Part shown: one piece after another, positions 37,004 through 46,155 of the stretch
Layout of the letters: each line of letters begins with the position of its first letter
Position numbering within the stretch: the stretch's first letter is position 1
Assembly (NCBI GenBank): GCA_025517425.1
Contig: JAOPJY010000001.1
Span: forward strand, 62,001-126,000
Direction: 5' to 3'
DNA: 64,000 bases
Origin: Halobacteria archaeon AArc-dxtr1
GTDB lineage: Archaea; Halobacteriota; Halobacteria; Halobacteriales; Natrialbaceae
The notes under the pieces: generated by a model
The model's input: the letters and a program-made list of their open reading frames with translations, nothing else
The model's database searches: none
Told to the model about the DNA's origin: nothing
Program-made: the position numbers and the translations under genes

Positions 37004-37989
37004 CGGTTTCAGTCGGCCTTCTCTCGGCGGCTCACGTACATACGGAAGTCTATGCAGAGTTACTCTCCGAGCACGACGACGCGACGCTCCACGGGGTTAC
37101 CGATATCAACATCGAACAGGGACGCGAAACTGCAGACCAACACGATACCCAGTTCGTCTCAGACGCAGATGAGTTGCTCGATCAGATCGATGCCGCGGTT
37201 ATTTGTTCGCCCAACGTTGATCACCGAGACTGGTTCGAACGGGCGGCTGCAGCCGACGTCGATGTTCTCTGCGAGAAGCCCCTCGCAACCACCGCCTCGG
37301 AGGCTGAGTCGATGGTCGAAACGTGGCGCGAGTCCGGAATCAATGCCGGTGTCGCCATGCCGCTTCGGTTTTGCGAGCCCGCCCGTCTTGCCAAAGAAAC
37401 GATAGCGGACAACGGAATTGGGTCCGTTCTCTCGCTTTCTGGTACCAATCGCGGACTGATGCCGGGAGGCTGGTTCGTCGATCCAGAGGCCGCAGGTGGC
37501 GGAGCTGTGATGGACCACACCGTTCACATTGTCGATCTCGTGGCGCATCTCCTCGGAGAGTGGCCAGCCGAAGTGTATGCAGAGGTCGGTACTCGAATGC
37601 ACGATATCGACGTGGAGGACGTCAACGTTCTCTCCATGGAGTTGGCCGACGGAACGCCGTTCCTTCTCGACGGATCGTGGAGCAAGCCCGACACGTGGCA
37701 CACGTGGGGTGACGCGACGCTCGAGATAACCGGTGCCGAGGGAGCCCTCTCCATCGATTGTACTGGTCGCTCGATCGAGTACACCGTCGAATCCGGTCCG
37801 AAAGCGGGGATCAACCGGGAATCGTACGGTACCAGCGCAAACGCCGGGTTGATCGACGACTTCGTAGCTGCGGTGCGTGACGGGCGTAATCCTCAAGTCA
37901 CGCCCGAGCAGGGTCTGCAGGCCGTTCGTGTCGTCGAGGCTGCCTACGAGTCGGCAGATGCTCAAGCGCCGGTACCGATTCAGCGGTGA
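37000..37989 (+). CDS. Gfo/Idh/MocA-family sugar dehydrogenase (2)
   Basis: A 329-residue paralogue of the preceding enzyme with motifs CEKPLATT (catalytic Lys) and GGGAVMDHTVHIVDLVAHL (His/Asp). The Rossmann glycine motif is less canonical (VGLLSAAHVHTEVYAELL), a variation seen in other family members. It starts inside the stop of gene 1 (ATGA), which points to coupled translation and possibly a joint complex or sequential reactions. The substrate cannot be read from sequence. Confidence 0.83.
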   Translation: MTVSVGLLSAAHVHTEVYAELLSEHDDATLHGVTDINIEQGRETADQHDTQFVSDADELLDQIDAAVICSPNVDHRDWFERAAAADVDVLCEKPLATTASEAESMVETWRESGINAGVAMPLRFCEPARLAKETIADNGIGSVLSLSGTNRGLMPGGWFVDPEAAGGGAVMDHTVHIVDLVAHLLGEWPAEVYAEVGTRMHDIDVEDVNVLSMELADGTPFLLDGSWSKPDTWHTWGDATLEITGAEGALSIDCTGRSIEYTVESGPKAGINRESYGTSANAGLIDDFVAAVRDGRNPQVTPEQGLQAVRVVEAAYESADAQAPVPIQR

Positions 37990-38082
37990 TCAGCCGACGC
38001 TGCTGGTTTTCGTCGTGTGACAGGCCCAAGAGGGTAGTGCCGTGATCCAAACTAGTCCGATCATCAACTTCGAGTCCCAAAC

Positions 38083-38913
38083 GTGACTGAACAAACTCAC
38101 CTGCTGGTCGTCGGTGCACATCCTGACGACTGCGAGATCAAGGCCGGAGGTATCGCTGCAAAATACGTCGAGGCAGGACACAACGTGACCTTTCTCTCGG
38201 TGACCGATGGCAGTGCGGGCCATCACGAGATGGATCGTGAGGAACTGGCCGCTCGACGAAAACGAGAGACCGAGGCCGTCGCCGAAACACTCGGCATATC
38301 GTACGACGTGTTCGACATTCCCGACGGCTGTCTCGAGCCGACACTCGAGAATCGGCGACGGCTCGTTCGGTTCATTCGCGAGATCGAGCCGGATCTCGTC
38401 CTCGGGCCACGCCCGAACGATTACCACCCAGACCACCGCTACTGTGCGCAATTGCTCCGAGACGCTGCATACATGCTGATCGTTCCGAACGTCTGCCCAG
38501 AGACGCCAGCCCTCGCCGAGAACCCGGTGTTTGGGTACATTGCCGATCACTTTCAAAAGCCCGCGCCGTTCGAGCCGGACATCGTCCTCGACGTCTCTGA
38601 CGTTGAACAACGAAAGCTCGATGCGCTGCACTGCCACGAGTCACAGGTGTACGAGTGGCTCCCGTTCACGTTCGACGAAATCGACGACGTTCCCGACGGC
38701 GCCCAGGAACGTCGTCGGTGGCTCGCAAACGACGGGCTGAGTCACCTAGTCGAGCACACCGAAATGAACGTCGCGGATCGCTTCCGCGGGCAGCTCACAG
38801 AGCGGTACGGCGACGAACGCGGTAGTGCAGTCACGCACGCCGAGGCCGTAGAGATCTCCCCCTACGGTGCGCCGCTGACGGACGAGCGAAGTAACGAGCT
38901 ATTTTTCTTCTAG
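38083..38913 (+). CDS. PIG-L/LmbE-family deacetylase
   Basis: A 276-residue zinc-dependent deacetylase. The signature VVGAHPDDCEIKAGG gives the His-Asp-Asp zinc site and catalytic base, and the third zinc His lies in DYHPDHR. Members remove N-acetyl groups from GlcNAc-containing glycoconjugates. GTG is the start codon. It lies 93 bp after the second dehydrogenase on the same strand, likely as the last gene of the operon. This suggests that an acetylated amino sugar is among the substrates of the region. Confidence 0.85.
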   Translation: MTEQTHLLVVGAHPDDCEIKAGGIAAKYVEAGHNVTFLSVTDGSAGHHEMDREELAARRKRETEAVAETLGISYDVFDIPDGCLEPTLENRRRLVRFIREIEPDLVLGPRPNDYHPDHRYCAQLLRDAAYMLIVPNVCPETPALAENPVFGYIADHFQKPAPFEPDIVLDVSDVEQRKLDALHCHESQVYEWLPFTFDEIDDVPDGAQERRRWLANDGLSHLVEHTEMNVADRFRGQLTERYGDERGSAVTHAEAVEISPYGAPLTDERSNELFFF

Positions 38914-39029
38914 TTCGATCTTCGTACTGCGTCGTGTTGGCTCACATACGAGACCGAAACTACTGTGAGATACCCTGCCAGACATTCCGCAATTCGTCTC
39001 GTGGATCGCGAAACGACCTGCAAGAGCAA

Positions 39030-39785
39030 CTAGGGGAGATCTGCAACTGTCCGGAGAATCGTCCGCCGACACTCGTCAATGGTCGCAACCATCTCGAGAC
39101 TGTCGCTCAACACCGGAAAGGTCACATCCATGTCGTGATAGAGCCAGGTATGAACCGCAAACAGGCCGGCCCGTGGAAACCGGCTGTTCAGCCGGTGGAT
39201 CTCTCGCTGGCGCCTCTCTAAGAGATTCTCACAGCGTCGCCTTTCACGTCGAAGCGCCCGATCATGATCGACTAGTTCCGAGAGTGGTTCCTCGAGGAGT
39301 GTCGGTGCTGTGACCTCGTCGATACCGTCAGTTACCTCTCGCAACGCTTCGCGAGCGCCCGTTATGGAGCTGCGTTCGCGATCGAACGTTTCGATCATCT
39401 CTTCGCGTCGTTGTGCAGCCGCGCGCGCTTGTTGGACGAGCACTCGTTGAAGCGTTCTATTGAATTGGTGACCATCGAGAACCGCTTCAGCGACTTCATC
39501 GCCGAGCTCTGCCGACATGTTCTCGCGGAGGGACTGCCCAAAATTGACCTCGTACTTTGGAACATCCATTACGGTGTTTCGGTACTGATCTCGGACGTTC
39601 TGTAACTGATTGGTTGTGGAACTGGCACTCATCGATCCGGAGACAGCTACGTGCACGCGTTTCTGGGGTGGCATCGACAGCGTCTGCACCTCGTCGGTGA
39701 ACGTAGCGAACGCATCACGCTCCGCTACCAGATACGACCGCTCGCGGTCGATGGCTGTGAGGGCTTCGGATACGTTACCAGTCAT
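39030..39785 (-). CDS. Haloarchaeal helical protein, DUF7260-like
   Basis: About 251 residues. It begins with ALTAIDRERSYLVAERDAFATF and is rich in charged helices (REEMIETFDRERSSI, LRRERRRCENLLERRQREI), which looks like the haloarchaeal DUF7260 family as I remember it. No function is known. The ATG at 39785 overlaps the stop of an upstream small membrane-protein frame by ATGA. It converges with the PIG-L gene. Confidence 0.65.
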   Translation of the reverse strand: MTGNVSEALTAIDRERSYLVAERDAFATFTDEVQTLSMPPQKRVHVAVSGSMSASSTTNQLQNVRDQYRNTVMDVPKYEVNFGQSLRENMSAELGDEVAEAVLDGHQFNRTLQRVLVQQARAAAQRREEMIETFDRERSSITGAREALREVTDGIDEVTAPTLLEEPLSELVDHDRALRRERRRCENLLERRQREIHRLNSRFPRAGLFAVHTWLYHDMDVTFPVLSDSLEMVATIDECRRTILRTVADLP

Positions 39786-39991
39786 AGCTCTCCCCTGAGA
39801 AGTGTCGTCGGTTCGCAACACCAGTTAGGAGACGTGACGTACTCACTGCGCCGTCCGCTGAGAGCACGTGTACCCGATTCAACCGACGTCACTGCCCCCA
39901 CTGCGATCAGGAGCACGGTACACAACAGACACCCGATACTGTTCCCCTCGATATGCTGAGTAGTATCTAATTGTATCGAGTCCCCGATCAT
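39782..39991 (-). CDS. Small membrane protein coupled to the DUF7260-like gene
   Basis: A 69-residue frame with one transmembrane segment (about residues 18-36, IGCLLCTVLLIAVGAV). Its stop TGA overlaps the downstream ATG as ATGA, which supports translation of both from one message. No family recognised; no independent motif support. Confidence 0.4.
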   Translation of the reverse strand: MIGDSIQLDTTQHIEGNSIGCLLCTVLLIAVGAVTSVESGTRALSGRRSEYVTSPNWCCEPTTLLRGEL

Positions 39992-40297
39992 ACCAGTCGT
40001 TGTGGCTAATCAGTAATAATACTACTCCAAACAGCCCCATAATGAACAGGAACTCGTCCTCTCTGAGAGGATCAGGATCGGCGACTCGATCACACTCTCC
40101 TCAATTCATCTGGCCCCTGGATAGCTCTATCTGTCGATATCTGTTGTCTCTTGTTTCGGAACTGTGCTTCCGGCCTCCGGTGCGTTCTCCATCCGTTAGC
40201 AACGACGAGGTATATGTAGGGCGAGACATCCCTATCCACAGACCCAATAAACCAGAGCAGATCGCATAAATGACAGAGTCAGAATATAGTATTTTAG
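39992..40297. other. Intergenic region, no gene seen
   Basis: About 306 bp. Short frames on both strands lack motifs or haloarchaeal composition. A 28-codon frame starting at 40270 is too short to call. Confidence 0.35.
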
Positions 40298-40594
40298 ATG
40301 TCAGTTGTGAATGTGTATGGAGATCTCAGTACCTTTTCATCAAGTCGGTGTTGTGAACTATCCGCGGCAGAGGTCCAGGAGCTAGCCGCAATTCACGTCT
40401 TCGGTAGCGAACCCGCCAATGACGACGCCGAGTTTACGATGATTTGTCCGGATGCTCTAGTTCGGGCAGTTGGTGAACGCCGACCCCACAAGTTCTACGT
40501 CGATTCTCAGGTCGAAGACGAGGACAGAACAATGGTGAAGACGACGCTGATCGATCACGAGGGCGTCTGGGTGAGCGACGAACAGCAGTGGTAG
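40298..40594 (+). CDS. Hypothetical acidic protein
   Basis: A 98-residue frame whose C-terminal two thirds (AAEVQELAAIHVFGSEPAN ... VYVSDEQQW-like end) have normal haloarchaeal acidic composition. The first 20 residues look less coding-like, and the true start may be internal. I do not recognise a family. It is convergent with the siroheme decarboxylase gene. Confidence 0.45.
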   Translation: MSVVNVYGDLSTFSSSRCCELSAAEVQELAAIHVFGSEPANDDAEFTMICPDALVRAVGERRPHKFYVDSQVEDEDRTMVKTTLIDHEGVWVSDEQQW

Positions 40595-40674
40595 ACGTTC
40601 ACCGATACAGACGGCTGTATTCCGTCTTCTGTGTCTCTGTGGCTCCGTCCGCGGGTACACCGTTTCGAGTCAGC

Positions 40675-41772
40675 TCACTTCCGGTCGACGAGTTCTTCGT
40701 ACCGCGCGCCAGTTTGTTTCAGCGTCTCCGTCGAGTAGAGGCGTTCGTGAGTGACTGGCAGATACTCGGCGGCCAGCTCGTCGATCTTGGCGTCGACGGC
40801 CTCGGGGTCGCGGCCGTGAATCATGGTAAAGAGATTGTAGGGCCAGTCGAGCTCCGGGCGCCGCGGCCGGTGGTAACAGAGCGTGACGTAGGGCAGCCCG
40901 CCGGCGCGCTCGCCGCGCTCGTCTAGCTCCTCGTCGGGGACGTCCCAGACGACCATGCAGTTTGCGTCGAAACCCGTCACGAGGTGATTGACGATACAGC
41001 CGATGCGCTTGATGCAACCGTTCCCGCGTAGCCGCTCGATCGCGCGCAGGACGTCCTCGACCGGTACGTCAAGTTCTGCCGCCACGTCTCTGTACGGCGT
41101 CGTCGAGAGCGGGAATCCGTCTTGAATCGACAGCAGCAGCTCGCTTTCGAAGGCGGAAAGATCGCTCGTCGCCGACTCGCTGATTCGGGTCGCCGAGGCG
41201 TCCGTCCCGGCTGCCCTCGAGACGGCGTCGGGTTGGCCATCGGTTGCGTCCCCATCGGCGCCCGACACCAGGCTCTCGCGCGCGAATCGGTCCGCGTTGA
41301 CGACCGGGAACTCGAGGTCGATATAATAGTCCGTCAGCATCGGAAGGACGAGGACGGCACAGCCCGTTCGCGCCTCGATCTCCGCGAGAATCTCGTCGCG
41401 TCGCTCACGCGAGCCGGCGGTGACGACGAACCACATGTTCCACTCGTGGTCGCGGGCGTAGTTGTGGTTGACCTGTCGATATCCGTTGATTACGTCCGCG
41501 ATCTCGTCGAATCGATCCTCGGGTGCGCGGACAGCCGCGAGCGTCGAGGAGCCGATCACCGGCGGATTCAATACCGGTCCAAATCGGCGCAGGATGCCGG
41601 CCGACCGCAGCTCCCGGACCCGTTCGATCGCCTCGTCCTCGTCGACGCCCAGCTCCTCGCCCACCTGGTGGAAGGGGCGCTCCGTGATCGGAAAGCCGCT
41701 CTGGTACCCGTCGACGATTGCGGCGTCGACGTCGTCTATCGACGAGTCCCAGTCGGCCGACGGCGTGGTCAT
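40675..41772 (-). CDS. Siroheme decarboxylase, fused AhbA-AhbB type (Lrp/AsnC-like)
   Basis: A 365-residue protein with two Lrp/AsnC-like halves joined by an acidic linker (about residues 168-205). Each half has a winged-helix segment (DDVDAAIVDGYQSGFPITERPF and FESELLLSIQDGFPLSTTPY) and a ligand-binding half with RRFGPVLN / IKRIGCIVNH and the central NHNYARDHEWNMWFV / YVTLCYHRPRR strands. Ahb enzymes decarboxylate siroheme to 12,18-didecarboxysiroheme in the alternative haem pathway used by haloarchaea. The frame is open upstream, but ATG 41772 starts at the conserved region. It is divergent from the TrpD-like gene. Confidence 0.85.
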   Translation of the reverse strand: MTTPSADWDSSIDDVDAAIVDGYQSGFPITERPFHQVGEELGVDEDEAIERVRELRSAGILRRFGPVLNPPVIGSSTLAAVRAPEDRFDEIADVINGYRQVNHNYARDHEWNMWFVVTAGSRERRDEILAEIEARTGCAVLVLPMLTDYYIDLEFPVVNADRFARESLVSGADGDATDGQPDAVSRAAGTDASATRISESATSDLSAFESELLLSIQDGFPLSTTPYRDVAAELDVPVEDVLRAIERLRGNGCIKRIGCIVNHLVTGFDANCMVVWDVPDEELDERGERAGGLPYVTLCYHRPRRPELDWPYNLFTMIHGRDPEAVDAKIDELAAEYLPVTHERLYSTETLKQTGARYEELVDRK

Positions 41773-41900
41773 TAGCGGCCCTAGGGAGGTCGACACCCTA
41801 TCGCTTTCGGCTTCGCGTGCAGCGCCGATTCCGTCGGCGCCCCTCCGCTCGTGCCGGCCGAAGCGGGATGTTTTTGCGCCGTGCCCCGAAACTATCGTAC

Positions 41901-42977
41901 ATGGCGACAGCAACTCAGGAGTTCGGCGAATGGCCGCTCAAGCGGCTGATGACCGAGGTCGTCGGGACGGGGACGAAATCCGCAGAGGACATGTCCCGCG
42001 AGCAGGCGAGCGAGGCGTTCGAGCGCATCCTCGCGGGCGAGCCCGACGAGACGACCCTCGGCGCGTTCTGGCTGGCCAACCGGTGGAAGCACAACACGCC
42101 CACGGAGCTCGCGGCGTACACCGACGTCATGCGCGCAGAGAGCGTCGTGACAGCCGAACCCGACTGCGATCCGATCGACTGCGGGGCGAACTACGACGGC
42201 AAGCACACCTCAGCCCTGCTCGGCGTCGGTGCCGGAGTCGTCGCCGCCGCGGCCGGCACGCCGGTCGTGACTCACTCGGGCGACCGCGTGCCAACCCAGA
42301 AGGCCACCGCCTACAAGCACGTCTTGGACGAACTCGGCGTTCGCACCGAACTCGAACCCGCGGAGAGCGCCGAGATGGTCGACGAGACCGGCTTTGGCTT
42401 CTACTACCAGCCGGCGTTCAACCCGGGCGTCGATGCCCTCTGGGACCGGCGCGACCAGATGGGCGTTCGCACGTTCGTCAACACTGTCGAGACGATCGCC
42501 AACCCGGCGAACGCCGACGTCCACCTCGGCTCCTTCTACCACCTCGCGTTCGCGAAGAAGATGACCCAGACGATCGAAGGCAGCGAGGCACTCGACTTCT
42601 CGCGGGTGATCATGTTCCAGGGGATGGAAGGCTACGACGATATCCGTCCCGGCTACACCAAGGTCGCCGAGTGGGACGCGGGCGACGACGAGCCAACGTT
42701 CGAAGACTACGAGATCGAGACGCCGGAGTTCGGCATCGACCTGGAGAGTGAGGATCTCGAAGTCGATGACGTCGACGCCGACTCAGCCCGGATCACCGAG
42801 GAGGTTCTCTCGGGCGAGCGAGATGACCAGTTCGCGGACGCGATCCGGCTGAACGGCGCGTTCCGGATCTACGCCCGCGGCGACGTCGACTCTCTCGAGG
42901 AGGGGCTCGAGACCGCGGCCGCAGTTATCGAAGACGGCAGTGCCGAGGCGGTGCTCGAGGACCTGAAAACGTTCTAA
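41901..42977 (+). CDS. TrpD-like phosphoribosyltransferase paralogue
   Basis: A 358-residue protein with the fold of anthranilate phosphoribosyltransferase: an N-terminal helical domain (LKRLMTEVVGTGTKSAEDMSREQASEAFERIL) and a glycosyltransferase domain. The usual GTGGD phosphate-binding motif is missing; at that place it reads DCGANYDGKHTSALLG, closer to TrpD2/YbiB-type paralogues. It therefore may not make tryptophan. No trp genes are nearby. ATG 41901 begins the acidic conserved part. Confidence 0.75.
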   Translation: MATATQEFGEWPLKRLMTEVVGTGTKSAEDMSREQASEAFERILAGEPDETTLGAFWLANRWKHNTPTELAAYTDVMRAESVVTAEPDCDPIDCGANYDGKHTSALLGVGAGVVAAAAGTPVVTHSGDRVPTQKATAYKHVLDELGVRTELEPAESAEMVDETGFGFYYQPAFNPGVDALWDRRDQMGVRTFVNTVETIANPANADVHLGSFYHLAFAKKMTQTIEGSEALDFSRVIMFQGMEGYDDIRPGYTKVAEWDAGDDEPTFEDYEIETPEFGIDLESEDLEVDDVDADSARITEEVLSGERDDQFADAIRLNGAFRIYARGDVDSLEEGLETAAAVIEDGSAEAVLEDLKTF

Positions 42978-42998
42978 TCCTCTCGGCTTTTCCCGCGC

Positions 42999-43994
42999 TC
43001 AGCTCTTCGCTCTCTCTCCCCCGTCTTCGGCTTTCACGTCGGCGACGCTCGCGAGCTGGTCGCCCGCGACGACCGTCGCCTCCCTCGTCAGCGCGTACAG
43101 AACTCCATCCCGATCAGCTGTGGCCTCGTCAAGTGGCTCGTAACTCGTCGGATCGTACACCGTTCCGAGGCTCGTTCCGGCGGTGACACGCTCCCCGACA
43201 GCAAGATCGGGGTTCGGCCGAAAGAGGCCGGACGCATCGGCGTCGACTGCGCCGATGTGGTTGCGGGCGATGGTCAGCTCCCGATTCGGTACCTCTCCAG
43301 GGAGCATCTCGAGTTCGCACAAGACGTCACACAGCCCGTCGACGCCCGCCTCGACCACGTCTTCGATAATCTGTTTGTTGTGTGCGAGTTCGGGCGTGAT
43401 CGTCGGAATTCCTTCCCGCGCGGCGACGACCCGAAACTTGCCTGCGAACCCCCGCTTGTGCCACTCCTCGGGTGCGTCTTCGTCGGCGCGCTCGGCGAGC
43501 AGCAGGTCGGTCCCGAAGGCCGTCGCCAGCCGTCGGGAGTCCTCGTCGCCGTTCAGGTAGATGACGTGGGGGTACATATCGGGGCTGCCGGTGTGGAGGT
43601 CGACCGCGGCGTCGGCGTCGCGAACGTACTCCCAGAGGCGAGCAGCCATGCGCTGGTGGAGCGTCCCCTCCTCGTCTCCGGGCCAGACTCGGTTCATGTT
43701 CGGTGCGACGCTATCGAACGCCTCCGGCGTCGTGTAGGAGACGCGGTCGAAGGTCAGTGGGTTCGCGACGGGGACGGCGATCACCGTACCCGTCAGATCT
43801 GCGAGCGAGAGTCGGTCGTGAAACCGTCGCAACACCTCAGCACCGTTTACCTCGCGGCCGTGCTGGGCCGCCTGAACGTACAGTGTCGGGCCCTCGGTCG
43901 CCCCCTCGTAGGTGTGGACCGTCGTCGAAATCGAGACGCCGGATGGGAGCCGCTCGAGCACGAGTTCCTCGGCGGTGTGCGTCCCGGAAGTCAT
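42999..43994 (-). CDS. Succinylglutamate desuccinylase/aspartoacylase-family amidohydrolase
   Basis: A 331-residue zinc hydrolase of the M14-like AstE/AspA group. The zinc ligands are visible in [10 protein letters not shown] (His and Glu) and VDLHTG (His), with the arginine-rich substrate region downstream. Members remove acyl groups from N-acyl amino acids. It stands alone, convergent with the TrpD-like gene and divergent from the cytosolic cyclophilin. Confidence 0.8.
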   Translation of the reverse strand: MTSGTHTAEELVLERLPSGVSISTTVHTYEGATEGPTLYVQAAQHGREVNGAEVLRRFHDRLSLADLTGTVIAVPVANPLTFDRVSYTTPEAFDSVAPNMNRVWPGDEEGTLHQRMAARLWEYVRDADAAVDLHTGSPDMYPHVIYLNGDEDSRRLATAFGTDLLLAERADEDAPEEWHKRGFAGKFRVVAAREGIPTITPELAHNKQIIEDVVEAGVDGLCDVLCELEMLPGEVPNRELTIARNHIGAVDADASGLFRPNPDLAVGERVTAGTSLGTVYDPTSYEPLDEATADRDGVLYALTREATVVAGDQLASVADVKAEDGGERAKS

Positions 43995-44116
43995 ACGTTC
44001 CTCTTTGTGGGCCGGCGGTATGTAGCTGCGGGCGGTTGGGACCGATTACATCCGGCCGGCACCGAGTACGGCGACGTACCACTACTGTTTTCACTCGCCC
44101 CGTCGTCGGCGGGTGT

Positions 44117-44635
44117 ATGGGAGACCTTACAGCGACCCTGCACACGAGCAAGGGCGATATCGACGTCGAACTCTACGACGAGCGCGCGCCACGGACGGTC
44201 GGTAACTTCGTCGGCCTCGCCACCGGCGAGCGCGAGTGGACCGATCCCGAAAGCGGCGACCGGATCACCGACGAACCGCTGTACGACGACGTGCTCTTCC
44301 ACCGTATCATTGATGGCTTCATGATCCAGGGCGGGGACCCGACGGGGACCGGTCGGGGCGGCCCCGGCTACCAGTTCGACGACGAGTTCCACGACGAGTT
44401 GCGCCACGACGAGGCGGGCGTGCTCTCGATGGCGAACTCGGGACCGAACACGAACGGCTCGCAGTTTTTCATCACCCTCGACGCTACGCCCCACCTAGAC
44501 GGCAAACACGCCGTCTTCGGGAAGGTAATCGACGGGATGGACGTCGTCCAGAATATCGGCAGCGTCGAGACAGACGCGCGTGATAAGCCGGTCAACGACG
44601 TGCTGTTAGAGTCCGTCACCGTCCACGACGAGTAG
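44117..44635 (+). CDS. Peptidyl-prolyl cis-trans isomerase, cyclophilin type (cytosolic)
   Basis: A 172-residue single-domain cyclophilin that catalyses proline isomerisation during folding. The active-site motifs [21 protein letters not shown] and LDGKHAVFG are complete. There is no signal peptide, so it is cytosolic. The start at 44117 follows from the domain start. A second, exported copy lies at 46156, with a nearly identical DNA core. Confidence 0.9.
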   Translation: MGDLTATLHTSKGDIDVELYDERAPRTVGNFVGLATGEREWTDPESGDRITDEPLYDDVLFHRIIDGFMIQGGDPTGTGRGGPGYQFDDEFHDELRHDEAGVLSMANSGPNTNGSQFFITLDATPHLDGKHAVFGKVIDGMDVVQNIGSVETDARDKPVNDVLLESVTVHDE

Positions 44636-44773
44636 TCGACCGCTCGCAAGTAGTCGACCGCTCGATTCGTTTTGCAGATCGCTCCACCCCACCGGACGGT
44701 CTCGAATCGACCCCGCAGACAGTGTACACTGCCGACACACAGCTTTAGAACCGTTGCTCCCGACGAGTAGCGT

Positions 44774-45721
44774 ATGGGCTGGACAGCTGACGACGTCCCC
44801 GACCTGCATGGGCAGACGATTCTCGTCACCGGCGCGAACAGCGGTATTGGTCGCGAGGCGACCCGCGAACTCGCACGAAACGGGGCGACGGTGATCATGG
44901 CCTGTCGAGACGTCGGTCGCGGCGAGGACGCGGCGCGAGACGTTCGCGAGGACGTCTCCGGCGCCGACCTCCGCGTCGAGGAGTGCGATCTCGCGAGCCT
45001 TGCCTCCGTCCGCGACCTCGCCACCCGCCTCGCGGAGGCGGGGACGGAACTCGACTGTCTGGTGAACAACGCCGGAACGATGGCGATCCCGCGCTCGGAG
45101 ACCGAAGACGGCTTCGAGACGCAGTTCGGGGTCAACCATCTCGGTCACTTCGCGCTCACCGGACTGGTCCTCGAACTCCTCACCCCCGACGCGCGGGTCG
45201 TCACCGTCTCGAGCGCGATGCACGAGCGCGGCGAGATCGACTTCGACGACCTCCATAGCCGCCAGCAGTACGATCCGTGGGACGCCTACGCCCAATCGAA
45301 GCTCGCGAACGTCCTGTTCGCCTACGAGCTTGAGCGCCGGTTCCGCACCGCTGGACAGGATCGACTGAGCGTCGCGGTCCACCCGGGCTACGCTGATACG
45401 CGGCTCCAATTCCGCGGTGTCGACGACCGTGCGCGCCTGGCCGCGCTCGGACGAGGCGTTCGGTGGCTCGCTAACTCACTGCTCGCGCAGTCCGCCGAAC
45501 GGGGCGCGTTGCCGACGTTGTACGCGGCGACCAACGCGGACGCCGAGGGCGGGGCGTACTACGGTCCCGACGGGCTGCTTTCCATGCGCGGTCAGCCGGA
45601 ACGACAGGCCTCCTCGGACCGGTCGTACGACAGGGAGGCCGCCCGTCGCCTCTGGAAGATCTCGAGTGAGCAGACCGGGGTCACGTACGACCTCCCCCGA
45701 CCTGCCGTCGAGGCGGCGTGA
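44774..45721 (+). CDS. Short-chain dehydrogenase/reductase
   Basis: A 315-residue SDR with the cofactor motif TGANSGIG, NNAG, a Ser-Tyr-Lys active site (SSAMHERG and YAQSK) and a C-terminal extension typical of the retinol-dehydrogenase-like group. Substrate unknown. It lies between the two cyclophilin genes. Confidence 0.85.
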   Translation: MGWTADDVPDLHGQTILVTGANSGIGREATRELARNGATVIMACRDVGRGEDAARDVREDVSGADLRVEECDLASLASVRDLATRLAEAGTELDCLVNNAGTMAIPRSETEDGFETQFGVNHLGHFALTGLVLELLTPDARVVTVSSAMHERGEIDFDDLHSRQQYDPWDAYAQSKLANVLFAYELERRFRTAGQDRLSVAVHPGYADTRLQFRGVDDRARLAALGRGVRWLANSLLAQSAERGALPTLYAATNADAEGGAYYGPDGLLSMRGQPERQASSDRSYDREAARRLWKISSEQTGVTYDLPRPAVEAA

Positions 45722-45778
45722 TCTCGGCGATCCGTGGGAACCGTAACGTGAAAGCCGACGCAGGCTAACACCCTCTCA

Positions 45779-46114
45779 ATGAGCGACGAGATCCAGCAGC
45801 CAAGTGACGTCGGCTCGGACGACGCGCCGCCCGTCGCAGAAAAGCCCTACAAGATCATCTTCGAGGCGAACAAGTGCTTCGGCGCGGGCAAGTGTGCTGA
45901 AGTCTCAGACAACTGGACGATGAGTATCGACAGCGGCCTCGCAAAGCCGACGTCGTACTTCGTCGGCGAGGACGACGTAGAACACAACGTCCGCGCTGCA
46001 GAGGTCTGCCCGGCGAAGAAAGGCGACGGCTGCATCCACGTGATCGACCGACGAACCGACGAGGAGATCGCCCCTGATCCCCACGGCGACGGCACTCTGA
46101 GCGTCGACTGGTAG
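45779..46114 (+). CDS. Ferredoxin, probable [3Fe-4S]/[4Fe-4S] type
   Basis: A 111-residue acidic protein with cluster cysteines in [10 protein letters not shown] (Cys-x5-Cys) and [12 protein letters not shown], the pattern of single-cluster ferredoxins that lack one Cys of the usual four. An N-terminal disordered Asp-rich segment and an acidic tail are typical of haloarchaea. It would carry electrons for an unknown partner; the SDR gene is its upstream neighbour. Confidence 0.75.
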   Translation: MSDEIQQPSDVGSDDAPPVAEKPYKIIFEANKCFGAGKCAEVSDNWTMSIDSGLAKPTSYFVGEDDVEHNVRAAEVCPAKKGDGCIHVIDRRTDEEIAPDPHGDGTLSVDW

Positions 46115-46155
46115 GTCCACACCGCCGAGTCAGCTACCCGGATCGCTACCGTTAT

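Noticed and set aside
40298-40594. HalOD1-type output domain
   Set aside because: The length fits, but the characteristic motifs are not visible, so the protein is left as hypothetical.
43257-44324. 355-codon plus-strand frame across the aspartoacylase-like gene
   Set aside because: It is antisense to a well-supported zinc hydrolase gene and runs out of frame into the cyclophilin gene.
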